DNA of 64,000 nt from Solimonas terrae (GTDB taxonomy: Bacteria > Pseudomonadota > Gammaproteobacteria > Nevskiales > Nevskiaceae), in assembly GCF_011067135.1 (NCBI RefSeq), contig NZ_JAAMOW010000003.1, positions 372,001 through 436,000 of the forward strand, written 5' to 3'. Position 1 is the stretch's first letter. Each line of letters starts with the position of its first letter. Shown here piece by piece: positions 47,379 to 55,811 of the stretch. The notes beneath the pieces were generated by a model. The model made no database searches and was not told the origin of the DNA. It was given only the letters and a program-made list of their open reading frames with translations. The position numbers and the translations under genes are program-made.

Positions 47379-48218
47379 ATGAGCGAAACCCTGATCGGCG
47401 CCGAGGCGCTACTGTCGCATCTGCATGATCCGCGCTGGCGGCTGATGGACTGCCGCTTCACTCTTGCCGAGCCGGCGCAGGGCCGCACCCTGTATGCGCG
47501 CGGCCACCTGCCGGAGGCGCTCTACGCGCATCTCGATGACGATCTGTCCGGACCGGTGACCGCCGCCAGTGGCCGCCATCCGCTGCCGGACCCGGCCGCG
47601 TTCGCGCAGCGGCTCGCGGCCTGGGCGATCGGCGACGACACGCAGGTCGTCGCCTACGATCAGGGCAACGGCCTGTACGCGTCGCGCCTGTGGTGGCTGT
47701 TGCGTGCCGTCGGACATCGGCGTGTTGCCGTGCTCGACGGCGGCTTTGCCGCCTGGACCGCGCGCGGCTTGCCGCTGAGCGAGGTGCCGACGGCAGTGCC
47801 GGCGCTGCGCGACGTGCCGGTGCGGCCGTTCGCGGGCTGGCTGGCGTCCGACGAGGTCGAGCAGGCCCTGGCCAGCGACGCGATCCTGCTGGTCGATGCC
47901 CGTGCCGCCGATCGCTTTGCCGGCCGCAACGAAACCATGGACCCGGTCGCCGGCCACGTACCGGGTGCAATCAATCATCCGCTGGCCGACAACCTCGACG
48001 GCGACGGCCGCTTCCTGCCGGCCGACGAACTGCGTCGCCGCTGGCAGCCGCAGCTCGGCGAACGTTCGCCGCGGGAACTGGTATCGATGTGCGGCTCCGG
48101 TGTCACCGCCTGCCACAACCTGCTGGCGCTGGAGATCGCCGGTCTGCCCGGCGGACGCCTGTATCCGGGTTCCTGGAGCGAATGGATACGCGATCCGGCG
48201 CGGCCGGTCGCGCGGTGA
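47379..48218 (+). CDS. sseA: Thiosulfate/3-mercaptopyruvate sulfurtransferase
   Basis: Two-domain rhodanese, 279 residues. The first domain is inactive; the second has the catalytic Cys238 in CGSGVTA, the loop of 3-mercaptopyruvate sulfurtransferases rather than of thiosulfate sulfurtransferases. YDQGNGLYASRLWWLLRAVGH and GHVPGAINHP are also typical. The start follows CGGAGGA. Confidence 0.9.
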   Translation: MSETLIGAEALLSHLHDPRWRLMDCRFTLAEPAQGRTLYARGHLPEALYAHLDDDLSGPVTAASGRHPLPDPAAFAQRLAAWAIGDDTQVVAYDQGNGLYASRLWWLLRAVGHRRVAVLDGGFAAWTARGLPLSEVPTAVPALRDVPVRPFAGWLASDEVEQALASDAILLVDARAADRFAGRNETMDPVAGHVPGAINHPLADNLDGDGRFLPADELRRRWQPQLGERSPRELVSMCGSGVTACHNLLALEIAGLPGGRLYPGSWSEWIRDPARPVAR

Positions 48219-48289
48219 CGGCCATGCGCATCCCGAGATCAGTAAACGCCCTCAGGCGCGATGGTCGCCAGCGGCCGATAATCCGCCGC

Positions 48290-48814
48290 ATGTCGAATGT
48301 CGCTGCCGCCAGTTGTCTGCCCGTCGTCGTCGCGGCCACGGTGCTGTGGTCGACCGCCGCCAACGCGGAGATCTACCACTGCGTGGTCGATGGTGTCCCG
48401 AAATTCAGCGACAAGCCCTGCCATGCCGGCGATGCGCCGGTTTCGGTTCCCGACGTTACCGTGGTGCCGGCGCAGAAGAGCGAGCCGCTCGCCCGGCAGC
48501 ATGACGCGCGCGTGCAGGCGTATCAGAAGGCACGTGCCGAGGAAGACGCCGCCTGGGGTGACGAATATGCCGCTCGGGTGGCCGACGAAGCCAGGATTCG
48601 CAATGCCCGCGTTCGGGGCGAGGTCGTCACCGGCATGAGCGATGACGACGTGCGCAAACTGCTTGGCGATCCGCAGCGGGTCGCGACGCGCACCAATGCC
48701 CGGGGCCGGATCCAGAGCTGGAGCTACAACGACAGCGAACACGGGCGCGTCACCGTGACCTTGCAGGACGACATCGTCGTCGACGTGCGCAGCAGCAAAA
48801 CCCGGAGTCATTGA
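48290..48814 (+). CDS. DUF4124 exported protein
   Basis: A 174-residue protein with signal peptide (LPVVVAATVLWSTAANA) and DUF4124 segment (EIYHCVVDGVPKFSDKPCHAG, two cysteines likely disulfide-linked), then a charged helix and a C-terminal SmpA/OmlA-like pattern (VVTGMSDDDVRKLLGDPQRV, WSYND). Starts at 48290 and 48224 are in frame and neither has a good ribosome binding site. The stop overlaps the ilvA start by one base. Confidence 0.8.
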   Translation: MSNVAAASCLPVVVAATVLWSTAANAEIYHCVVDGVPKFSDKPCHAGDAPVSVPDVTVVPAQKSEPLARQHDARVQAYQKARAEEDAAWGDEYAARVADEARIRNARVRGEVVTGMSDDDVRKLLGDPQRVATRTNARGRIQSWSYNDSEHGRVTVTLQDDIVVDVRSSKTRSH

Positions 48815-50055
48815 TGAACGCTGCAGAGTTGCCGGTATCGTTTCCCGATGTCCGCCGTGCCGCGCAGGTCATCGACGGGCAGGTCGTGCGTACGCCCTGC
48901 ACGCGATCGCGTGTGCTGTCGAAGATCACCGGCGCGGAGGTATGGCTGAAGTTCGAGAACTTCCAGTTCACCGCCTCGTTCAAGGAGCGCGGCGCGCTCA
49001 ACAAGCTGATGAGCCTGAGCGACGCCGAACGTGCTGCCGGGGTCGCCGCCATGTCGGCCGGCAATCACGCGCAGGGCGTTGCCTACCACGCGACGCGGCT
49101 GGGCATCAAAAGCATCATCGTCATGCCCGCGAACACGCCGTTCACCAAGGTCCGCAACACGCGCGAACTGGGCGGCGAGGTCATCCTGCACGGCGAGACC
49201 CTGGCCGATGCGCAGACCTTCCTCGAAAGCGAGCTGATCGAAAAGCGCGGCATGACGCTGGTGCATCCCTACGACGATCCGTACATCATCGCCGGGCAGG
49301 GCACGGTCGGCCTCGAGATGCTCGAGCAGGCGCCCGACCTCGATACCCTGATCGTGCCGGTCGGCGGCGGCGGCCTGATCGCCGGCATCGCCATCGCCGC
49401 GCACGCCATCAACCCGCAGATCCAGGTCGTCGGCGTCGAGTCGGCCGCATTTCCGTCGGCCTATGCCGCTTTGCAGAACGATCCTTCGCTGGTCAAGGGC
49501 GGACAGACGATTGCCGAAGGCATCGCCGTCAAGAACATCGGCCGGCTGACGATCGCGATCATCCGCGAACACGTCGCCGAACTGATGCGCGTCGACGAAG
49601 CGTCGATCGAACGCGCCGTCGGCCTGCTCGCGTCGATCGAGAAAGTGATCGTCGAGGGTGCCGGCGCGGTCGGCCTCGCCGCACTGCTCAGCGATTCGGC
49701 GCGCTTCGCCGGTCGCAAGGTCGGTCTCGTCGTCTCCGGCGGCAATGTCGACACGCGCCTGCTGGCCTCGGTGCTGCTGCGCCAGCTCGTCAACGAATCG
49801 CGGCTGATCTCGCTGTCGATTGACATCGAAGACCGCCCGGGCTTTCTCGCCCGTGTCGCCGGCCGCATCGGCGAATCCGGCGGCAACATCATCCAGGTCC
49901 ACCACGAGCGCCTGCATCGCGGCCACGCCAAGAACGCCACGCTCGAAGTGATGGTCGAGGCCCAGGACGAAGCCCACGCGCGCCAGATCTTCGACGACCT
50001 CGCCGCCGTCGGCTACAGCGTCCGCAAGGGCAGTGGCGGCATGGAATTCGATTGA
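48814..50055 (+). CDS. ilvA: Threonine ammonia-lyase with ACT domain
   Basis: PLP enzyme converting threonine to 2-oxobutanoate. It is 413 residues: the PLP Lys57 in TASFKERGALNKL, phosphate loop VGGGGLIAG, AMSAGNHAQGVA, and one C-terminal ACT domain (about 335-413; LSIDIEDRPGFLARVAGRIGE). One ACT domain and this length fit the catabolic-type or short IlvA form. A TTG codon precedes the ATG at 48814, which I take as the start. Confidence 0.92.
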   Translation: MNAAELPVSFPDVRRAAQVIDGQVVRTPCTRSRVLSKITGAEVWLKFENFQFTASFKERGALNKLMSLSDAERAAGVAAMSAGNHAQGVAYHATRLGIKSIIVMPANTPFTKVRNTRELGGEVILHGETLADAQTFLESELIEKRGMTLVHPYDDPYIIAGQGTVGLEMLEQAPDLDTLIVPVGGGGLIAGIAIAAHAINPQIQVVGVESAAFPSAYAALQNDPSLVKGGQTIAEGIAVKNIGRLTIAIIREHVAELMRVDEASIERAVGLLASIEKVIVEGAGAVGLAALLSDSARFAGRKVGLVVSGGNVDTRLLASVLLRQLVNESRLISLSIDIEDRPGFLARVAGRIGESGGNIIQVHHERLHRGHAKNATLEVMVEAQDEAHARQIFDDLAAVGYSVRKGSGGMEFD

Positions 50056-50197
50056 GTCCGGACATCGCCGGATTCTTCGCCGATTTTGCTGCCTGCCTTT
50101 GCAGGCGGAAAGCCCGCCACAATCACGCCGTAAAGCTCATAGCCGATGGTCCCGAAGGCTGGGGCGTTGCGGCGGAAACAATCGGAGCTCTCCCCGC

Positions 50198-50512
50198 ATG
50201 CATAAGCCCATGTCCTCGCAGAGCATGAAGTGGGTAAATGGCGGCATCTTCGTCGCCTGTGTGGCTACGTACTTCGCTTTCGGACCGATAGCGTTCTACC
50301 GGGCGGTGGGAATCTCGGTTGTTATCGACGGAGCGGCCGCAGCTTGGCTAAAAGAAATTCCGATGGGTATTCGCGGGCGCCCGCCTGCTTTCTATCTGCG
50401 AGGTTCAACCGCGGTCGCGGTCGGCTTACTACTAGCTGCGCTGGGCATGCTGTTAGCTTGGTGGGCGCCGGAGATCGCATGTCACCTCTCAGAGGGAAAG
50501 CTATGTCAGTAA
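50198..50512 (+). CDS. Orphan small membrane protein
   Basis: A 104-residue protein with two predicted spans (GGIFVACVATYFAFGPIAFY; AVGLLLAALGMLLAWWAPEI). Not recognised. Codon use is unlike its neighbours (CTA, TTA, AAA and GTA codons appear), and the region is visibly lower in GC, suggesting recent transfer. A GGAG precedes the start by nine bases. Confidence 0.5.
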   Translation: MHKPMSSQSMKWVNGGIFVACVATYFAFGPIAFYRAVGISVVIDGAAAAWLKEIPMGIRGRPPAFYLRGSTAVAVGLLLAALGMLLAWWAPEIACHLSEGKLCQ

Positions 50513-50558
50513 AGCGCCGAGCCTTTAATAGCGCCGGAACTACGACGACCGTGTCGTG

Positions 50559-50846
50559 ATGAATCACATCTACTTCACGACCCAGCAGAAGGGCGCCGGC
50601 CTGGCCGCGGAGATCGCGAAGGGCGAGGGACGGTCGCGCGTCTATGTCGTCGCGCCGACCGGCACCTTCGAGGATGATCCGAATGTCACGAACAGGAAAT
50701 TCCCGGGCAATCCCACGCGCTCGTACCGAAGCGCACGGCCTTTGAGAATCGTCGGCGAGCTTGAAAGCTGGGAATCCCTCGATCCCGCGTTCATCGAAGA
50801 GCTGAGACGTCGGGTCGACGCGGGCATGGGCGAAATCATCAACTAG
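50559..50846 (+). pseudogene. arr: 5'-truncated rifampin ADP-ribosyltransferase (Arr)
   Basis: The 95 residues from 50559 match the C-terminal two thirds of Arr, which inactivates rifampin by ADP-ribosylation: NHIYFT, VYVVAPTGTFEDDPNVTN, RKFPGNPTRSYRS and PLRIVGELESWE. Homology seems to run back in frame for a few codons before the ATG (NYDDRVV), then hits a TAG at about 50529. The N-terminal third with the YHGTKA NAD-binding motif is missing, so activity is unlikely. Its 3' end overlaps the end of the convergent GH3 gene by eight bases. Confidence 0.75.
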
Positions 50847-53022
50847 CGACCAGTTCGATCCGCGTGCTCAGCAGCTGCGAACGATCGGCATTCGGTCCGA
50901 CCAGAATCTCCAAGTCTCCCGTCTCGAACACCAGTGACAGATCGGCGCCGAGGAAGCGCAGGTCGGAGGCTGCCATCGACATCGTCACGGTGCCGGTCTC
51001 GCCGGGTCGCAGCGTGATCTTGCCGTAGCCGCGCAGTTCGAGCAGCGGCCGCGTGACGCTGGCGACCGGATCGCGGGTGAACAGGAACGCGGTTTCCTCC
51101 GCGGTATGCGGACCGACATTGGTCACGTCGACGCTGACGTCGATGCGCGCGTGCTCGTCGGCGCGCTGAGGACTTGCACGCAGGTTCGTGTAGGTGAACG
51201 CGCCGTAGCCGAGGCCGTGGCCGAACGGATAGAGCGGCTCGTTCGGCACGTCGTGATACTTGCTTGTGAAGTAGTCGTCCGGATTCGCCGGCCGGCCGGT
51301 CGGGCGCTGGCCGAAGAAGAGCGGGGCCTGGCCGACGGTGCGTGGCCAGCTCATTGGCGTACGGCCGCTCGGCGAGACCTTGCCGACCAGCACATCGAAA
51401 AGGGCGTTGCCGGCTTCGGTGCCGAGGAACCACGCGGCGAGAATCGCATCGGCCTTTTCGGCGAGCCACGGGATCGTCAGCGGCCGGCCGGAGAACAGGA
51501 TGGCGATCACCGGAATGCCGTTTGCGCACGCACGTTCGATCGCGGCTTCCGCCAGCGTACGTTGGCGGCCGGGCAGGTCGGGATAAGCGCGGCTGGCCGC
51601 TTCGCCGCTCATCGTCGAACGTTCGCCGAGGCACAGGATCACGGCATCGACGTTCTCGCACAGGGCCACGGCGGCGGCGATGCCGCTGTCGTCCGGGTCG
51701 TCGATCATCGTGCCGGCGGCGTGGCGGATTTCCGTGTTCGGCAGATTGCTGCGCAAAGCGGAGAGAACATCAACGTGCGGTCCGAATTCGCCGGCGCCCC
51801 ACCAGGGGCCGCGCATTTCGATGGCGGCATCGGCGAGCGGGCCGATGACCGCAAGCCGCGGGATTGTCGTCGCCAGCGGCAGCGTGTTCTTTTCATTGCG
51901 CAGCATGACGATGGAGCGGGCGCTGACATCGCGCGCCAGCCGGCGGCGTTCGGCGAGCGTCGCGGCGCTTTCGCTCGTGCTGCCGCGGCGGTAGGGGTCG
52001 TCGAACAGGCCGAGCTGTTCTTTCAGCCGCAGCACGCGACGCACGGAAGTCTCGATTTCGGCCATCGTCACGCGGCCCTGCTTCAGGGCGATCGGCAGGC
52101 CCTTGCGATAGGCGTCCGCCATCATGTCGATGTCGACGCCGGCCTTCAGCGCCAGCACGGCGGCATCGACCGCGTCGGCGGCGACGCCATGCTTGATCAG
52201 CTCGCCGATCGCGTTGTAGTCGCTGACCAGCACGCCGTCGAAGCCGAGCTCGCCGCGCAGGTAATCCTGCAGCAGCGGCTTGTGCGCGCTCATCGGAATG
52301 CCGTTGAGGTCGGTGAACGCCGGCATGATGGTCGCGACACCGGCCTTCACCGCCGCGACGAAAGCCGGCAGATGCACCTCGCGCAGCGTGCGCTCGGAAA
52401 TGTCGACCGACGCGTATTCGCGGCCGGCGTTGACCGGGCCGTAGGCGCAGAAATGCTTGGCGCAGGCGGCGAGCGCCGCGGGGTCCGCGAGATCGTCGCC
52501 CTGGAAGCCGCGAACCTTGGCTTTTGCCACCTGCGAGGCCAGCCACGGATCTTCGCCGGCGCCTTCGGCGGTGCGGCCCCAGCGCAGGTCGCGGGACACG
52601 TCGAGCATCGGCGCGAAGGTCATCGCCAGGCCATCGGCGGCGGCTTCGCGCGCCGCTTCGCGCGCGGTCGCTTCCCAGGCCTGCGGATCGAAGCAGGCGG
52701 TTTCGCCGAGCGGAATCGGGAACAGCGTGCGATGGCCGTGAATGATGTCGAGGCCGATCAGCAGTGGGATGCCGAGCCGTGATTCCTCGACGGCGATGCG
52801 CTGCATCTCGTGCGTCGGTCCGGCGCCGACCATGTTGAGCAGATTGCCGATCGTGCCGTCGCGAATCGAGTCGGTGGAGTCGCCGGCGATGATCGGTCCG
52901 GTCACCGCGTAGCTCGAAGCGGTCATCGTCATCTGGCCGATCTTCTCGGCAAGCGTCATCTCGCGCAGCAGGTTTTCGATGCGGCTCACGGCGGCGGCGT
53001 CTCCCGGCAATGTCCGGTTCAT
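50839..53022 (-). CDS. Glycoside hydrolase family 3 beta-glucosidase
   Basis: A 727-residue GH3 enzyme with the (beta/alpha)8 domain (MLDVSRDLRWGRTAEGAGEDPWLASQ; KHFCAYG; nucleophile about Asp268 in VLVSDYNAI), the alpha/beta sandwich (LPLATTIPRLAVIGPLAD; LPGRQRTLAEA) and a fibronectin type III-like end (DVTNVGPHTAEE). Unlike BglX it has no signal peptide, so a cytoplasmic role is likely. It is divergent from a GH144-type gene, suggesting it cleaves oligosaccharides released by that enzyme. The frame is open far upstream of 53022, but that part is a shadow. Confidence 0.92.
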   Translation of the reverse strand: MNRTLPGDAAAVSRIENLLREMTLAEKIGQMTMTASSYAVTGPIIAGDSTDSIRDGTIGNLLNMVGAGPTHEMQRIAVEESRLGIPLLIGLDIIHGHRTLFPIPLGETACFDPQAWEATAREAAREAAADGLAMTFAPMLDVSRDLRWGRTAEGAGEDPWLASQVAKAKVRGFQGDDLADPAALAACAKHFCAYGPVNAGREYASVDISERTLREVHLPAFVAAVKAGVATIMPAFTDLNGIPMSAHKPLLQDYLRGELGFDGVLVSDYNAIGELIKHGVAADAVDAAVLALKAGVDIDMMADAYRKGLPIALKQGRVTMAEIETSVRRVLRLKEQLGLFDDPYRRGSTSESAATLAERRRLARDVSARSIVMLRNEKNTLPLATTIPRLAVIGPLADAAIEMRGPWWGAGEFGPHVDVLSALRSNLPNTEIRHAAGTMIDDPDDSGIAAAVALCENVDAVILCLGERSTMSGEAASRAYPDLPGRQRTLAEAAIERACANGIPVIAILFSGRPLTIPWLAEKADAILAAWFLGTEAGNALFDVLVGKVSPSGRTPMSWPRTVGQAPLFFGQRPTGRPANPDDYFTSKYHDVPNEPLYPFGHGLGYGAFTYTNLRASPQRADEHARIDVSVDVTNVGPHTAEETAFLFTRDPVASVTRPLLELRGYGKITLRPGETGTVTMSMAASDLRFLGADLSLVFETGDLEILVGPNADRSQLLSTRIELVAS

Positions 53023-53205
53023 GATAGTCAGATCAAGCTGAACTGCTACCGCGGTGCCCGTGATGCCGGCGTCGCCGCGCTGCCCGTTCGACATGCCGGG
53101 CGGCGCGAAGCAGGGCACACTGCACACACACACGCAGATCGCCGTTCGAGGAGACGAACCGGTGCACGACAAACCACTCGCCGCAATGCCGGAAAGGGTC
53201 CGCCG

Positions 53206-54477
53206 ATGACGCCCGCAGCGCTGGCGAAACTCGACGACGAGGCGCTGATCGACGCCGTGCAGCGGCAGACCTTCCGTTTCTTCTGGGACGGCGCGCACCC
53301 GCGCAGCGGCCTGGCGCCGGACCGGCGGACGACGCGCGACGAGCCGGTCGACGATCTGGTCGCGATCGGCGGCTCCGGCTTCGGCGTGATGGCGCTGATC
53401 GTCGCCGCCGAACGCGGCTGGCAGCCGCGCGACGCCGTCGTCGCACGCTTGAACAGCATGCTCGACGTGCTGTGTCGCGCGACCTGCTACCACGGCGCCT
53501 ATCCGCACTTCATGAACGGCGAGACCGGCGCGACGATTCCGTTCGGCCGCAAGGACGACGGCGGCGATCTGGTTGAAACCGCGCTGCTGTTCCAGGGCCT
53601 GCTGTGTGCCCGGCAATACTTCGATCGCGACACGCCGGCCGAGGCATCGATCCGTGATCGCATCACCTGGCTGTGGCGCGATGTCGAATGGGACTGGTAC
53701 ACGCGGGGTGGCCGCAAGCTGCTGTACTGGCACTGGAGCCCGAACAACGGCTGGGCGCTCGATCACGAGATCCACGGCTGGAACGAGTGCCTGATCACCT
53801 ATGTGCTCGCGGCCGGTTCGCCGACCTGTGCCATCGATCCGCTGGTCTATCACCGCGGCTATGCGGCCGGCCGCGATTTCCTCAACGGCAAGTCCTATCA
53901 CGGTATCGAACTGCCGCTCGGCATGCCGTACGGTGGCCCGCTGTTCTTCGCGCACTACTCGTTCTGCGGCCTCGATCCGCACGGTCTCAAGGACCGCTAC
54001 GCCGACTACTGGGAGCTGAACTGCCGGCACGTGAGGATCAACCGCGCGCACTGCATCGCCAATCCCGGCGGCTACAAGGGCTACGGCGAAGCCTGCTGGG
54101 GCCTGACGGCGAGCGATGACTACGCCGGTTACAGCGCGCACGCGCCGGACAACGACAACGGCACGATCTCGCCGACCGCGGCTCTGGCCAGCCTGCCGTA
54201 TGCGCCGGCCGAGGTGATGTCGGTGCTGCGGCATTTCCTCACCGCGCACGGCGAGCGGATATGGGGCCGCTACGGTTTCGTCGATGCGTTCTGCGAACAG
54301 CGGGACTGGGCCGCCGACACCTTCCTGGCGATCGACCAGGGGCCGATCATCGTGATGATGGAGAATCATCGCAGCGGCCTGCTGTGGAAGCTGTTCATGA
54401 GCGTGCCGGAGGTGCAGGACGGCCTGCGCCGGCTCGGCTTCTCCAGTCCGCATCTGGACATCAAGGCCGGTCATTGA
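53206..54477 (+). CDS. GH144-type glucanase (glucoamylase-like, PF10091)
   Basis: A 423-residue (alpha/alpha)6 barrel protein. QRQTFRFFWDGAHPRSGLAPDR, SGFGVMALIVAAERGW, YHGAYPHFMNGETGATIPF, ETALLFQGLLCARQYF and WHWSPNNGWALDHEIHGWNE are the family blocks. Characterised GH144 enzymes are endo-beta-1,2-glucanases. It lacks an obvious signal peptide, unlike many members, and a better N-terminus was not found upstream. Start at 53206 follows GGAAAGGG. Its stop overlaps the next start (TTGA). Confidence 0.85.
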   Translation: MTPAALAKLDDEALIDAVQRQTFRFFWDGAHPRSGLAPDRRTTRDEPVDDLVAIGGSGFGVMALIVAAERGWQPRDAVVARLNSMLDVLCRATCYHGAYPHFMNGETGATIPFGRKDDGGDLVETALLFQGLLCARQYFDRDTPAEASIRDRITWLWRDVEWDWYTRGGRKLLYWHWSPNNGWALDHEIHGWNECLITYVLAAGSPTCAIDPLVYHRGYAAGRDFLNGKSYHGIELPLGMPYGGPLFFAHYSFCGLDPHGLKDRYADYWELNCRHVRINRAHCIANPGGYKGYGEACWGLTASDDYAGYSAHAPDNDNGTISPTAALASLPYAPAEVMSVLRHFLTAHGERIWGRYGFVDAFCEQRDWAADTFLAIDQGPIIVMMENHRSGLLWKLFMSVPEVQDGLRRLGFSSPHLDIKAGH

Positions 54478-55811
54478 GCGCCGAACTGCAAGGCTGGATC
54501 GACGCCGAATATCGCTATGCGGCGACGGCGATGCTGCGCAGCGTGTCGGCGACCGGCCTCGTCAAGCAGCGGGCCGGCTTCGCGCAGACGGTCAGGCCGG
54601 TGCGTGGTTCGATCATCGCCTCGCCGGTGCCCGGCGCCTACGATCCGGACCCGGACTATTTCTTTCACTGGTATCGCGATTCTGCCGTGGTGCTCGAAGC
54701 GCTGCGCCTGCTGTTCGAGGATCACACGCTCGGCGACGAAGCCCACACGCATTTCGCCGACTTCGTGCGCTTCAATCGCGCGCTGCAGCAGCTCGATGGT
54801 CGCGTGCTGACGGCGAACCCGGACCGGCGTGCCGGCATGGCCGCCGACTTCCTGAAGTTTGTCCGTGACGACGACGAACTGTCGCAGGTGCACGGCGCAG
54901 CCGTCGTCGCCGAGACCCGCGTCAATCCGGATGGCAGTCTCGACATCTCGAAGTGGGCACGCCCGCAGCACGACGGTCCGCCCTTGCGGGCGCTGGCGCT
55001 GCTGCGCTGGCTGGCGCGCATCGCGCCGCCGGCCGCGATCGCCGACGAGGCGGCGGCGCTGATTCGCGACGATCTCGCGTTCACCGCCGCGCACTGGCAG
55101 CAGCCGTCCTACGACATCTGGGAAGAAGAGCAGGGCCTGCACTACTACACGCTGCGCGTCAGCGCAGCGGCGCTCGACGAGGGTGCGGACTGGTTGCGGG
55201 CCGGCGGCGAGCGCGATCTGGCGCAAGGCTTTCGTCGCGATGCGGCTGCCATCCTGCAAGCTCTGGACGGTTTCTGGGATGACGCGCTCGGCCACTACCG
55301 TTCGCGCCAGCTGGCCGGCGGCGCGCGTTCGGCCAAGGCGCTCGATATCGCGGTCGTGCTCGCCGCGATCCACGCCGCGCCCGAGGCGCGCGCGGGCCAG
55401 GCACACAGCGCCGCCGACGCGAAGATGCAGGCAAGCTTCGCGCGACTCGAAGCGCTGTTCGATGCCGCGTATGCGATCAATCGCCAACGACCGGCCGGCC
55501 GCGGTGTGGCATTCGGCCGCTATCCGGGCGATGTCTACTACTCCGGCGGCGCGTACTACTTCTCGACGCTCGGTGCCGCCGAGTTCTGCTTTCGCGCTGC
55601 CGCGCTCGGCAGCGAGCCGCAGGTCTGGCGGGCACGCGGCGACAGCCTGCTGGAGATGGTGCGCGCGTACACACCGGCCAGCGGCGAGTTGTCCGAGCAG
55701 TTCGACCAGAACGACGGTCATCAGAGTTCGGCGCGGCATCTGGCCTGGAGTTACGCCGCGTTCATCTCCTGCGTGACGGCGCGCCGGCAGCTGCCGGCGT
55801 CGGCGGGATGA
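54474..55811 (+). CDS. Glycoside hydrolase family 15 (glucoamylase-like)
   Basis: A 445-residue (alpha/alpha)6 barrel glucoamylase-type enzyme that removes terminal glucose. Motifs: DYFFHWYRDSAVVLEAL, SKWARPQHDGPPLRALALL and SYDIWEEEQGLHYYTL with the catalytic acid Glu, and GGAYYFSTLGAAEF near the C-terminus with SEQFDQNDG. The best start is a TTG at 54474 inside the stop of the upstream gene; no ATG nearby fits. No signal peptide is seen. Confidence 0.85.
   Translation: MSAELQGWIDAEYRYAATAMLRSVSATGLVKQRAGFAQTVRPVRGSIIASPVPGAYDPDPDYFFHWYRDSAVVLEALRLLFEDHTLGDEAHTHFADFVRFNRALQQLDGRVLTANPDRRAGMAADFLKFVRDDDELSQVHGAAVVAETRVNPDGSLDISKWARPQHDGPPLRALALLRWLARIAPPAAIADEAAALIRDDLAFTAAHWQQPSYDIWEEEQGLHYYTLRVSAAALDEGADWLRAGGERDLAQGFRRDAAAILQALDGFWDDALGHYRSRQLAGGARSAKALDIAVVLAAIHAAPEARAGQAHSAADAKMQASFARLEALFDAAYAINRQRPAGRGVAFGRYPGDVYYSGGAYYFSTLGAAEFCFRAAALGSEPQVWRARGDSLLEMVRAYTPASGELSEQFDQNDGHQSSARHLAWSYAAFISCVTARRQLPASAG

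Noticed and set aside
50230-50559. A plus-strand frame that could supply the missing N-terminus of Arr
   Set aside because: It contains no YHGTKA-like motif or other Arr similarity apart from a few ambiguous residues at its end.
53112-53134. CA dinucleotide run upstream of the GH144-type gene
   Set aside because: About six units only, not in a coding region; too short to argue for phase variation.
53023-54474. Upstream continuation of the GH3 frame, giving 1211 codons
   Set aside because: The family N-terminus begins at the Met at 53022; the extension is opposite the GH144-type gene and has shadow composition.
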